Part shown: piece by piece, positions 25,383 to 37,033 of the stretch | How positions within the stretch are numbered: position 1 is the first letter of the stretch | How the letters are laid out: every line of letters begins with the position of its first letter | Assembly (NCBI RefSeq): GCF_000723405.1 | Contig: NZ_CCAE010000022.1 | Location: 1 to 64,000 of the forward strand | Source of the DNA: Hydrogenophaga intermedia | GTDB taxonomy: Bacteria > Pseudomonadota > Gammaproteobacteria > Burkholderiales > Burkholderiaceae_C | DNA length: 64,000 nucleotides | Direction of reading: 5' to 3' | Translations under genes and position numbers: made by a program | Notes under the pieces: generated by a model | Databases searched by the model: none | What the model was told of the DNA's origin: nothing | Seen by the model: only the letters and a program-made list of their open reading frames with translations

Positions 25383-25383
25383 T

Positions 25384-25433
25384 TATACGGGGAATGGTAC
25401 CCATCATCAGAATAAAGTGGCTACATATACGGG
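25384..25433. promoter_or_regulatory. Direct repeats in a divergent promoter region
   Basis: TATACGGG occurs at 25384-25391 and 25426-25433, 42 bp apart, in an unusually AT-rich stretch between the LysR gene and the membrane protein gene. About four helical turns apart, they could be regulator half-sites. Inference only. Confidence 0.4.
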
Positions 25434-25504
25434 TTATCCCTATAGTCACCCCTGTCCACAAGATCTCACCCAGTCCACAAGACGTGGTTTTTCAGGAGTT
25501 CACC

Positions 25505-26041
25505 ATGAGCACCGCCCTTACCGCCCCCTCGCTGCCCGCCGCCCTGCGCGCTGGTGCCAAAACCGCCACCCCCGCGCCCGAAGGCGCCCGTGGCCTGAGC
25601 GCCCTGCTGCTCGCCGCCGCCATCGCCACCCTGATCGTGGTGGCCGACCAACTCATCGATACCTGGGCCGACGGCAACCTGATGCTGGCCTGGGTGCTGC
25701 TCTGGGCCGTGGTCTTCGCCGGTCTGGCCCTGTTTGCCGACAGTGCCCGCGGCTTGGCCCGCCGCACCGTGGCTGCGCTCGACGACTGGTCCCGTTCGCT
25801 GGCCGAAGCCCGCGCCGAAATGCGCCTGTGGGAAATGGCCCGTCACGACCAGCGCCTGATGGGCGAGCTCATGGCCGCTCGCGACCGCGCCGAGCAGGAG
25901 CCGGCTGCCGCCGACTTCGCCGAAGCGCTGGCTCCGCTGGGTCTGCCCGAGGCCGCCAAGGCCGAAGCTGCGCCCGAAGCCAGCTACTGGGAGCGCCTGG
26001 CCGCCAGCCGCGCCCGCTACGCGAAGCTGCACTTCATCTGA
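25505..26041 (+). CDS. Hypothetical membrane protein with two transmembrane segments
   Basis: A 178-residue product from ATG 25505 with a GGAGTT ribosome site. Two hydrophobic segments (LSALLLAAAIATLIVVADQLI and LMLAWVLLWAVVFAGLALFA) separated by a short acidic loop are followed by an Ala/Glu-rich, probably helical cytosolic tail (RRTVAALDDWSRSLAEARAEMRLWEMARHDQRLMGELMAARDRAEQE). Ends YAKLHFI. No family recognised; possibly an envelope or stress protein. A terminator follows. Confidence 0.8.
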   Translation: MSTALTAPSLPAALRAGAKTATPAPEGARGLSALLLAAAIATLIVVADQLIDTWADGNLMLAWVLLWAVVFAGLALFADSARGLARRTVAALDDWSRSLAEARAEMRLWEMARHDQRLMGELMAARDRAEQEPAAADFAEALAPLGLPEAAKAEAAPEASYWERLAASRARYAKLHFI

Positions 26042-26059
26042 AGTCTGCCGCCCAACGAC

Positions 26060-26085
26060 AAAGGCCACCCGAGGGTGGCCTTTTT
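26060..26085. terminator. Bidirectional rho-independent terminator
   Basis: AAAGGCCACCC-GA-GGGTGGCCTTTTT between the convergent membrane protein and pckG genes. The core AAAGGCCACCCGAGGG recurs exactly in the terminator at 32740-32767. Confidence 0.92.
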
Positions 26086-26117
26086 CATGGCCGGTCGAGC
26101 CGGCCACCGGTGCTGCC

Positions 26118-27974
<1,857 letters not shown>

Positions 27975-28275
27975 CGAGTGACTCCTGAGATTGATAACCG
28001 GCGGTCGCCCAAGACGGGGACAGCCGCGGGCAGCGGCTGTCGGCGTGGGTCTGGGCGAGCAAATTTCGGGTCGTTTGCGCCGCTTGCCATCGGTGGATGG
28101 GGGCAAGCTGCGTACCCGGCAAGGCGGTGGTCTCGCGGGGAGGGGCGCTAATCGACGTCTGGGTCGATTTTAGGATTTACCCCTCGGAGTTACAGGGCGG
28201 GTACATGCAAAACCCGCATGACGTGATGCAGTTGACAGGGGTTTTGGCGAATCCCGGCGCCGAAACCCACAAAAA
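27975..28275. other. Intergenic region upstream of pckG
   Basis: About 300 bp between the pckG start and the terminator of the small membrane protein gene. I find no plausible gene or strong repeat. It should hold the leftward pckG promoter. The stretch around 28150-28200 (GATTTTAGGATTTACCCCT) is locally AT-richer and is the best promoter candidate. Confidence 0.5.
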
Positions 28276-28301
28276 AGCCGGCGCCCGATGGGTGGCCGGC
28301 T
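28276..28301 (-). terminator. Rho-independent terminator of the small membrane protein gene
   Basis: On the minus strand, AGCCGGC, a 12-base loop that can pair further, then GCCGGCT followed by TTTTT. It lies 20 bp past the stop of the 46-residue gene. Confidence 0.85.
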
Positions 28302-28320
28302 GCTTGCCCCGAAGGCGGTT

Positions 28321-28461
28321 TCAGGCCATGAACACGGCGATGAAGGCCAGCAGGAACATGAGCACGCCGCCGGCGATAGGCAGCACGATGGGCATCAGCG
28401 GGGTGATGGCCTCGACCACGTCTTCGGGGTGTTCGGCGGTGGGGTGCTCGTGGTGGGCCAT
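28321..28461 (-). CDS. 46-residue conserved-looking small membrane protein
   Basis: Short gene reading MAHHEHPTAEHPEDVVEAIT, then PLMPIVLPIAGGVLMFLLA and FIAVFMA to the stop. A His- and acid-rich cytosolic start leads into one transmembrane helix that ends the protein. It has its own terminator just downstream. The clean membrane helix, the start context (GAGCACCAC before ATG) and the terminator support a real gene; function unknown. Confidence 0.75.
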   Translation of the reverse strand: MAHHEHPTAEHPEDVVEAITPLMPIVLPIAGGVLMFLLAFIAVFMA

Positions 28462-28533
28462 GTGGTGCTCCGGTGGTCGGGTCTCGAAAAGCAGCGATTT
28501 TAGGTGAAATGCGCTTTACGGCGCCCACAGGCC

Positions 28534-28938
28534 CTACAACAGCGCGTAGGTCGTCGTGGCGCGGCACACGCTTTTGCCGTCGCTGGCGCCGCGGATGTCG
28601 ATCTCGCCGAAGGCCAGGCTCTTGCCGGCGCGGATCACGCGCGCCTCGACCAGGGCGTCCTGGCCCGACAGGGGCTTGAGAAAGCTGGTGTTCATCTGCA
28701 CCGTGGTGCAGGGCCGGAATTCGCCGAACTGGCGGATCAGCGCCAGCACCATGGCGGTGTCGGCCGCGGCCATCATGGCCTGGCCGCAGAGCATGGCGCC
28801 CACGCGGCTGAGCTGGTCGTTCTGCGGCAGGCGCAGGGTGACGGCGCCTTCCGCACTGCCGTCGACCACGAGACCCAGGGCCTGGACCCAGGGGGCGAAA
28901 TACTCGGCCAGGGCGGCCTGCAGGGTGCTGTTGTCCAT
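28534..28938 (-). CDS. PaaI-family hotdog thioesterase
   Basis: A 134-residue hotdog-fold protein: VGAMLCGQAMMAAADTAMVLALI carries the helix with the catalytic-type Asp, followed by TTVQMNTSFLKPLSGQDALVEARVIRAGKSLAFGEIDI. The usual HGG is replaced by CGQ, which is common in this PaaI-like subgroup. Lies between the small membrane protein and ilvA, all on the minus strand. Likely acyl-CoA hydrolysis, substrate unknown. Confidence 0.87.
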   Translation of the reverse strand: MDNSTLQAALAEYFAPWVQALGLVVDGSAEGAVTLRLPQNDQLSRVGAMLCGQAMMAAADTAMVLALIRQFGEFRPCTTVQMNTSFLKPLSGQDALVEARVIRAGKSLAFGEIDIRGASDGKSVCRATTTYALL

Positions 28939-28985
28939 GGCGCGCGATTATGCGGAGGCGCCCGGACGGGCGGACGTCGCGCGCT

Positions 28986-30185
28986 TTACTGCTCGTGCGC
29001 ACCGAACCCGGCGGCGTTCAGCGCGTCGATCACCTGTTTCACGTGCGCACGCCCGCGCGTCTGCAGCACCAGCTCGATCTCCACGTTCTGCGCCGCCAGC
29101 AGGGTGAAGGCGCGCTGGTGGTGCACCTCGTTGATGTTGGCGCCCGCTTCGGCCACCAGGGCCGTGATGCGGGCCAGGTTGCCCGGCACGTCGCGCGCGT
29201 TCACGGCAATGCGCGCCAGCCGCCCGGCGCGCACCATGCCGCGCTCGATGATGGAGGCCAGCAGCATCGGGTCGATGTTGCCGCCACTGAGCACCAGGCC
29301 CACACGTCGCCCCGCGAAGCGCTTGGGGTGCTTGAGCAGGGCCGCCAGCCCGGCGGCGCCCGCGCCCTCCACCAGGGTCTTCTCGATCTCCAGCAGCATC
29401 ACGATGGCCTGCTCGATGTCGCCCTCGTCCACCAGCAGCAGGTCGTCCACGCGCTCGCGCACCAGCGGCAGGTTGATCTCGCCCGGCGTGCCCACGGCGA
29501 TGCCTTCGGCGATGGTGCTGCTGCCCTGCGGGTGCCGCGTGCCCTTGATGGCGTTGACCATGGCGGGGAAGCGCTCGGTCTGGACGCCGATCACCTCGAT
29601 GTCCGGCTTCAGCGCCTTGGCCGCGGTGGCGACGCCGCCGATGAGGCCACCGCCGCCGATCGCCACCACCAGCGTGTCCAGGTCGGGCACGTCCGCCAGC
29701 ATCTCCAGGCCCACCGTGCCCTGGCCGGCCGCGATCGCCTCGTCGTCGTAGGGGTGCACGAACACCAGCCCCTGTTGTTCGGCCAGCGCGCGGGCGTGGG
29801 CGCGCGCTTCGTCCAGCGTGTCGCCGTGCAACACCACCTCGGCGCCGAAGCCGCGCGTGCGCTCGATCTTCACACCGGGCGTGAAGCGCGGCATCACGAT
29901 AACGGCGCGCAGGCCCAGGCGCTGCGCGTGGTACGCCACGCCTTGGGCGTGGTTGCCCGCACTCATGGCAATCACGCCGCGCGCGCGCTCCTCTGGCGTG
30001 AGCTGCGCGAGCTTGTTGCAAGCCCCGCGCTCCTTGAAGGACGCGGTGTATTGCAGGTTCTCGAACTTCAGGAACACCTGGCAGCCCGTGAGCTGGGACA
30101 GCGTGCGCGATTCCACGCAGGGGGTGCGCAGCACCTGGCCGTCCAGGCGGGCCGCGGCGGCGCGGATGTCATCGATTTGCAGCAT
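28986..30185 (-). CDS. ilvA: Threonine ammonia-lyase with C-terminal ACT domain
   Basis: PLP enzyme converting threonine to 2-oxobutyrate. The 399-residue protein carries the PLP lysine in ASFKERGACNK (Lys51), SAGNHAQGVAYHAQRLG, the phosphate-binding loop VAIGGGGLIGGVA, and a single C-terminal ACT domain (ARIAVNARDVPGNLARITALVAEAGANINEVHHQRAF). This is the short type with one ACT domain, unlike the longer biosynthetic IlvA with two, so regulation and role (catabolic or biosynthetic) are uncertain. ATG 30185. Confidence 0.92.
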   Translation of the reverse strand: MLQIDDIRAAAARLDGQVLRTPCVESRTLSQLTGCQVFLKFENLQYTASFKERGACNKLAQLTPEERARGVIAMSAGNHAQGVAYHAQRLGLRAVIVMPRFTPGVKIERTRGFGAEVVLHGDTLDEARAHARALAEQQGLVFVHPYDDEAIAAGQGTVGLEMLADVPDLDTLVVAIGGGGLIGGVATAAKALKPDIEVIGVQTERFPAMVNAIKGTRHPQGSSTIAEGIAVGTPGEINLPLVRERVDDLLLVDEGDIEQAIVMLLEIEKTLVEGAGAAGLAALLKHPKRFAGRRVGLVLSGGNIDPMLLASIIERGMVRAGRLARIAVNARDVPGNLARITALVAEAGANINEVHHQRAFTLLAAQNVEIELVLQTRGRAHVKQVIDALNAAGFGAHEQ

Positions 30186-30338
30186 CCGGCGATTGTGGCG
30201 CGACCGCCGTGGAAAAAGCCCGCGCGCGCCCGTCATCACGCCCTTCCATCGCGCATCAAGCTGCGTTATGGTCCGCCGCACAGGGGCCCTGGTTCTGCGG
30301 CGCCCCGCCACTCAGGAGGTTGTCGCAGGAGTCTGCGC

Positions 30339-32720
30339 ATGAGCAAACGGACCTTGTCCCCCAGTCCCGCGATCCGCACGCCCGAGGCGCGCGCCTTGGG
30401 CGAAGGGCGCCTGCATGTGCCGCACGGCCTCAAGCAGGCGCCGGTGCTCGACCTCATGTGCTCGCACTTTGTGCTCACGCTGGCCGCGCGCCAGGGCCCG
30501 CGCTTCAACGTGCGGCGCGACCTGAACACCCTGCTGTCGCTGGCCGGGCGCCACCTGGTGTGGCCGCACACCGTGCTGCAGCGCCTGCGCGAGTTCCTGC
30601 AGCGCCGTTGCCGCGACAACGACCTGTGGGCCGGCCACGACAAGCTTTCCACCGCCGCCTTCATGGACCGTTACGGCGTCTGGCGCGGCCCGTACGAGGA
30701 AGGCACGCTCTTCTTCTACCTGGACGAATACGCCAAGGAAGCGCCCAAGGACCTGCTCTCGGTGCTGGCCGTCACCGGCGACTGGCTGAGCCAGGCGCTC
30801 AAGAAGCAGAGCACCCTGGTGGAGAAAAACATCGACGCCTTGGCCGGCCTGCTGCAGCTCAACCGCGCCGAGCGCGCGCTGCTGCTCTACGGCACGCTGG
30901 CGCGCTACCAGCGCGACCTGCGCTCCATCCTGGTCGAGTTCAAGGTAAACAACGCGCCCGAGGCCTACGCCGCCATCGCCGACGTGGCGGGTGTGAAAGC
31001 CAGTGAGGTCGGCGAGGCCCTGCGCGCGGGTTCGCGGCTCGAGCGCATCGGCATGGTGGAGAACCTCATCTCCGAGCACAACATCACCGACCTGGCCGAC
31101 CTGATGAAGGTCAGCGAGAAACTGCCGCCCGTGCTGATGCGCGAGTACCGCTCCCAGAGCGAGCTCATGGCCGTGTTCACGCGCCCGGCGGCGCGCTCCA
31201 CCCTCGTGCCCGGAGACTTCGACTACGTGGCCGAGGACGTGCGCCTGCTCAGTGGCTTGCTGCGCGAGGCCGTGGCGCGCAAGGAAGCGGGCGTCAACGT
31301 GCTGCTCTACGGCCCACCCGGCACCGGCAAGACGGAACTCGCGCGCGTGGCGGCGAAGGCCGCCGGCCTGGAGCTGTTCGAAGTGGAATACGCCGACCGC
31401 GACGGCAACGCGCTCTCGGGGCGCGACCGCTACCGCTCGCTGCAGATCGCGCAGGTGTTTCTCAAGGGCACGGCCCAGTCGGCGCTGCTGTTCGACGAGG
31501 TGGAAGACGTCTTCCCGCCGATCTCCAGCGAGGCCGCGCAGTTCATGGCGCGCGCCGAGCACGTGGCCGCGCCGCACAGCCACTCGGTCAGCGGCAAGGC
31601 CTGGGTCAACCAGGTGCTCGAATCGAACGCCGTGCCCACCGTGTGGATCACCAACCGCATCGAGCAGATCGACCCGGCCTTCCGCCGCCGCTTCGCCTAC
31701 CACCTGGAACTCAAGAGCCCGCCGCCCGGCGCGCGCGAGCAGCTCGTGCGCAAGACCCTGGAAGGTGCGGCGGTCAGCGAGGCTCTGGTGGGCCGCCTGA
31801 CCGAGCGCAAGGGCCTCACGCCGGCGCAGATCCGCACGGCGGTGCGCTTCGCCGAACTGGCCGCCGCGCCGGGGCGCGCCACCGGCCGCAAGGCCGCGCG
31901 CGTGGGGCCGCCCCCGCTGCTGGACGAGCTCATCGAGCGCCAGCTGCGCCACGCCGACCAGGCCCTGGGTCGCGCGCCCGACGTGCTGCAGCGCCCCAGC
32001 GTCACGCAGTACAGCCTGGACATGCTTAATGTCGAGTCGCGCCACCCTGTGCCGCGCATCATCGAGGCGCTCAAGGCGCGTGGTCACGGCTGCCTGTGCT
32101 TCCACGGCGCGCCCGGCACTGGCAAGACGGCGCTGGCCGAGCACATCGCCCAGCAGCTGGGCCGTCCGCTCATGATCCGCCGCGCCAGCGACCTGGTGAG
32201 CAAGTTCGTGGGCGAGACCGAGCAACACATGGCCGCCATGTTCCGCGAGGCCGAGGCCGAGCGCGCCGTGCTGCTGCTCGACGAAGCCGACAGCTTCCTG
32301 CAGGACCGCCGCGGCGCCCAGCGCACCTACGAGGTGACCGAGGTCAACGAGATGCTGCAGGGCATGGAGCGCTTCGCGGGCGTCTTCGTGTGCACCACCA
32401 ACCTGATGGACAGCATCGACCAGGCCGCGCTGCGCCGCTTCACCTTCAAGATTCGCTTCAAGCCGCTCACGCGCGAGCAGCGCGAGACCATGTTCGTGGT
32501 CGAGGCTCTCGAGGGAAAGGCCGAGCGCCTGGATGACGCCCTGCGCCAGCGGCTGGCGCGCCTGGAGCAGCTCTGCCCCGGCGACTTCGCCGCCGTGAAG
32601 CGCCAGGCCGAGATCCTCGGCGAAGCCATGGAGCCGGCCGCATTCCTCGACCAGCTCGAGGCCGAGCACCGCATCAAGCCCGAGGTGCGCGAGGCGCGGG
32701 GCATGGGCTTCGTGCACTGA
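30339..32720 (+). CDS. Tandem AAA-domain ATPase with a long unassigned N-terminal region
   Basis: A 793-residue protein with two AAA modules. Module 1 has Walker A GPPGTGKT at 325-332, Walker B LLFDE at 383-387 and a sensor/arginine stretch FRRRFAYHLE near 448. Module 2 has Walker A GAPGTGKT at 590-597, Walker B LLLDE at 645-649 and CTTNLMDSIDQAALRRF near 685-701. Both Walker B motifs keep the Glu, so both could be active. Residues 1-300 are mostly helical with no domain I recognise. ATG 30339 with AGGAG-like bases upstream; a much longer in-frame reading overlaps ilvA antisense. No clear partner gene; probably a remodelling ATPase. Confidence 0.9.
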   Translation: MSKRTLSPSPAIRTPEARALGEGRLHVPHGLKQAPVLDLMCSHFVLTLAARQGPRFNVRRDLNTLLSLAGRHLVWPHTVLQRLREFLQRRCRDNDLWAGHDKLSTAAFMDRYGVWRGPYEEGTLFFYLDEYAKEAPKDLLSVLAVTGDWLSQALKKQSTLVEKNIDALAGLLQLNRAERALLLYGTLARYQRDLRSILVEFKVNNAPEAYAAIADVAGVKASEVGEALRAGSRLERIGMVENLISEHNITDLADLMKVSEKLPPVLMREYRSQSELMAVFTRPAARSTLVPGDFDYVAEDVRLLSGLLREAVARKEAGVNVLLYGPPGTGKTELARVAAKAAGLELFEVEYADRDGNALSGRDRYRSLQIAQVFLKGTAQSALLFDEVEDVFPPISSEAAQFMARAEHVAAPHSHSVSGKAWVNQVLESNAVPTVWITNRIEQIDPAFRRRFAYHLELKSPPPGAREQLVRKTLEGAAVSEALVGRLTERKGLTPAQIRTAVRFAELAAAPGRATGRKAARVGPPPLLDELIERQLRHADQALGRAPDVLQRPSVTQYSLDMLNVESRHPVPRIIEALKARGHGCLCFHGAPGTGKTALAEHIAQQLGRPLMIRRASDLVSKFVGETEQHMAAMFREAEAERAVLLLDEADSFLQDRRGAQRTYEVTEVNEMLQGMERFAGVFVCTTNLMDSIDQAALRRFTFKIRFKPLTREQRETMFVVEALEGKAERLDDALRQRLARLEQLCPGDFAAVKRQAEILGEAMEPAAFLDQLEAEHRIKPEVREARGMGFVH

Positions 32721-32739
32721 TCGCTTGCGCCCACCAAAA

Positions 32740-32767
32740 CAAAAGGCCACCCGAGGGTGGCCTTTTG
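32740..32767. terminator. Rho-independent terminator after the tandem AAA gene
   Basis: CAAAAGGCCACCC-GA-GGGTGGCCTTTTG, a 13-bp perfect stem, 19 bp beyond the stop. It shares a 24-bp core with the terminator at 26060-26085. Confidence 0.92.
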
Positions 32768-32788
32768 TTCGTTCGCGTGCCCGGGTCA

Positions 32789-32869
32789 ACCCAGAGGTGC
32801 CACGGATCCGGCTTCGCCGGTCCGTCGGCATCGCCCCCTTGAGGGGGGCGCGCGCAGCGCGGCGGGGGT
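32789..32869 (-). repeat. 81-bp GC-rich hairpin repeat, copy B
   Basis: Same length and layout as copy A: hairpins CCGGCTTCGCCGG and CCCCCTTGAGGGGG, then GCGCGCAGCGCGGCGGGGGT. It ends two bases before the stop codon of the leftward gene at 32872, the same position relative to the 3' end of a minus-strand gene as copy A. Confidence 0.78.
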
Positions 32870-32871
32870 GG

Positions 32872-33216
32872 TCAATGAAGCAACGCCATCGGGCGGCTGG
32901 GGACCTCGTCCGCCGAGTAATCGGGGTGGTTGTCCACGAAGTAGCGCAGCTTGGCGTCCAGGCGGCCCACGCGCTTGTTGGCTTCACCCTCGTGGTGGTG
33001 CTTGCAGATCAGGTTGAACAGCTTGCCGCGCAGGAACCACAGTTCGCGGGGCGTGCGGCAGTTCATCAGGGCGGCGTGCAGGCGCACGCGCAGGGGGTCC
33101 TGGATGTCAGCCATGGCCGAATGGAATTCATCGACCACGTAGTCCAGGTCAAGGGCCTGGGTGTGCTGGTAGCTGGGGACCCTTCGCTTGGACAGCCAGG
33201 GCAGGCGGAAAAACAT
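32872..33216 (-). CDS. Hypothetical protein, 114 residues
   Basis: Starts MFFRLPWLSKRRVPSYQHTQ and is rich in charged and aromatic residues (LNCRTPRELWFLRGKLFNLICKHHHEG-like middle with a CKHHHEGEA cluster). It has no signal peptide or membrane segment. Predicted mostly helical. I do not recognise the family. The gene is followed directly by repeat copy B. Confidence 0.75.
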   Translation of the reverse strand: MFFRLPWLSKRRVPSYQHTQALDLDYVVDEFHSAMADIQDPLRVRLHAALMNCRTPRELWFLRGKLFNLICKHHHEGEANKRVGRLDAKLRYFVDNHPDYSADEVPSRPMALLH

Positions 33217-33395
33217 GACGCGCTCCGTGCAATCGATTCATTGAGACCGTGGAGCGGAGGCCGCCCCTTGCATGGAACATCGGCATGAGGGCCGCCGGCT
33301 TGAGCGGCAGGCCTTGTGCGACAGGCGGCTGGCCGACAGGCGGTCGACGGTGTCACCCGATGGTTTATCGGCCCGGTCGCTGGCGACTTGAGGCT

Positions 33396-35284
<1,889 letters not shown>

Positions 35285-35300
<16 letters not shown>

Positions 35301-35704
35301 GGCAGGCCCTCGTAGCGCCAGCCGTTCACGGTGGAACGTTTGAAGTGCTCGTTGAGTTCGCCCTCGAAGCCGTGCAGCACGTGGGCCACGTCGCTGAAGC
35401 CGGCGGCCTCCAGCGCCTTGCCGGCGTCCAGCGTGCGCTTGCCACTGCGGCAGATCAACAGGATGGGGCGGCCCTTGTCACCCGCCTCGTTGGCCACGGC
35501 CTGGGCGAAGTGCGCCGGGTCGGGCGTGAGGTCGGGGTATTCGTACCAGGGAATGTTCTCCACGCCGGGCGGTCGGCCCACATAGAGTGACTCGATCTCC
35601 ATGCGCACGTCCACGAACAGCGGGGGTTCCTGGCCCAGCGCGGCGCGGCGCGCGGTTTCGGCCTGAAGCCAGGTCCAGGCTTCCTTGGGGGACAGGTGCT
35701 TCAT
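35285..35704 (-). CDS. Rhodanese-like sulfurtransferase
   Basis: A 139-residue single-domain rhodanese. The active-site Cys is in [17 protein letters not shown], and [10 protein letters not shown] is the N-terminal signature. Active-site loop CRSGKR is of the six-residue sulfurtransferase type. Translationally coupled to recQ downstream, an arrangement that does not explain its sulfur chemistry. No signal peptide, so cytosolic. Confidence 0.93.
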
Positions 35705-35774
35705 GGGCGCGTATTGTCGGCCATGCCACGCCCTTGCCCCGGTGGGGGTGGGCCCCGTTCATACAATCCACAGG

Positions 35775-36818
35775 ATGGACCAGTCCCCCGCCTTCACCCG
35801 TGCCCAGGCCCTGCCGGGCATCCTCGAGCAGCGCATCGCCATCCTCGATGGCGCCATGGGCACCATGATCCAGCGCTTCAGGCTCGACGAGGCAGCCTAC
35901 AGAGGCGAACGCTTCAAGGACTTCCACAAGGACGTCAAGGGCAACAACGAGCTGCTCAGCCTCACGCGGCCCGATGTCATCCGCGACATCCACGAGGGCT
36001 ACCTCGCGGCTGGCGCGGACCTCATCGAGACCAACACCTTCGGCGCCACCACCATCGCGCAGGAAGACTACGACATGGCGCCGCTCGCGCGCGAGATGAA
36101 CGTCGCGTCGGCCCGCCTGGCGCGTGCGGCCTGCGACAAGTTCAGCACGCCGGACAAGCCGCGTTTCGTCGCTGGCGCCCTGGGCCCCACGCCCAAGACG
36201 GCCAGCATCAGCCCCGACGTGAACGACGCGGGCGCGCGCAACGTCAACTTCGAGCAGCTGCGCGCGGCCTACCGCGAGCAGGTCGAGGCCCTGATGGAGG
36301 GCGGCGCCGACGTGCTGCTGGTCGAGACCATCTTCGACACGCTCAACGCCAAGGCCGCGCTGTTCGCCATCGACGAGGTCTTCGCCGCCACCCGCGAGCG
36401 CCTGCCGCTCATCATCAGCGGCACCGTCACCGACGCCTCCGGCCGCATCCTCAGCGGCCAGACCGTGAGCGCCTTCTGGGCCAGCGTGCGCCACCTGCAG
36501 CCGCTGGCCGTGGGCCTGAACTGCGCGCTGGGCGCGGCCCTCATGCGGCCCTACATCCAGGAGCTCGCCAAGGTCGCGGGCGACACCTACATCAGCTGCT
36601 ACCCCAACGCCGGCCTGCCCAACCCCATGAGCGAGACCGGCTTCGACGAGACGCCCGAGGTCACCAGCCGCCTGCTGCACGAGTTCGCGGCCGAGGGCCT
36701 GGTCAATATCGTCGGCGGCTGTTGCGGCACCACGCCCGACCACATCGCCGCCATCGGCCGCGCGGTCACGCCGCTGGCCCCGCGTCACCGCGCCGCCTTC
36801 TACCGCGAAGCGGCGTAA
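35775..36818 (+). CDS. metH: Methionine synthase, homocysteine-binding part of a split MetH
   Basis: A 347-residue protein equal to the N-terminal homocysteine S-methyltransferase module of cobalamin-dependent Met[29 protein letters not shown], and zinc ligands Cys in GLNCALGA and the CC pair in [11 protein letters not shown]. The folate, cobalamin and activation modules are missing. Split MetH with two polypeptides is known in Burkholderiales, but here the next gene encodes a TerC protein, so the partner must be elsewhere. ATG 35775 follows CAGG. Confidence 0.93.
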   Translation: MDQSPAFTRAQALPGILEQRIAILDGAMGTMIQRFRLDEAAYRGERFKDFHKDVKGNNELLSLTRPDVIRDIHEGYLAAGADLIETNTFGATTIAQEDYDMAPLAREMNVASARLARAACDKFSTPDKPRFVAGALGPTPKTASISPDVNDAGARNVNFEQLRAAYREQVEALMEGGADVLLVETIFDTLNAKAALFAIDEVFAATRERLPLIISGTVTDASGRILSGQTVSAFWASVRHLQPLAVGLNCALGAALMRPYIQELAKVAGDTYISCYPNAGLPNPMSETGFDETPEVTSRLLHEFAAEGLVNIVGGCCGTTPDHIAAIGRAVTPLAPRHRAAFYREAA

Positions 36819-36865
36819 TACCCGACGCCTTGCCGGGAATTGCCCGATCCCGCGACAATCGCGCT

Positions 36866-37033
36866 TCCCTTCAAGGGGAGTAATCGGCCCGCCACCCCGC
36901 GCACAGCGGGGCATCGGCGGCGCGGCGTTCTCGTCAATTCGCGGCTGATAAGGCCGCCGGGAACGTCCAGCCATCCAGCGGATGGCCGCGACCAGACCTT
37001 GGGGTGTTCGTCAACACCAAACCGAGGTCTTTC
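36866..37033 (+). ncRNA. Probable yybP-ykoY manganese riboswitch
   Basis: The leader of the TerC/Alx gene contains elements of the yybP-ykoY class in order: CCCTTCAAGGGGAGTAA at the 5' end, a stem with CGTTCTCGTCAA in one arm and CGGGAACG in the other, CCAGACCTTGGGG, then CAACACCAAACCGAGGTC ending 4-5 bp before the ATG. Alx/MntP/TerC genes are the classic targets; Mn(II) binding turns expression on. The 3' part overlaps the ribosome-binding region, fitting translational control. I could not fold it or run a covariance search. Confidence 0.72.

Noticed and set aside
28950-30338. Upstream extension of the tandem AAA protein to 1256 residues
   Set aside because: The extra 463 residues are antisense to ilvA and of shadow composition; the ATG at 30339 gives a sensible N-terminus.
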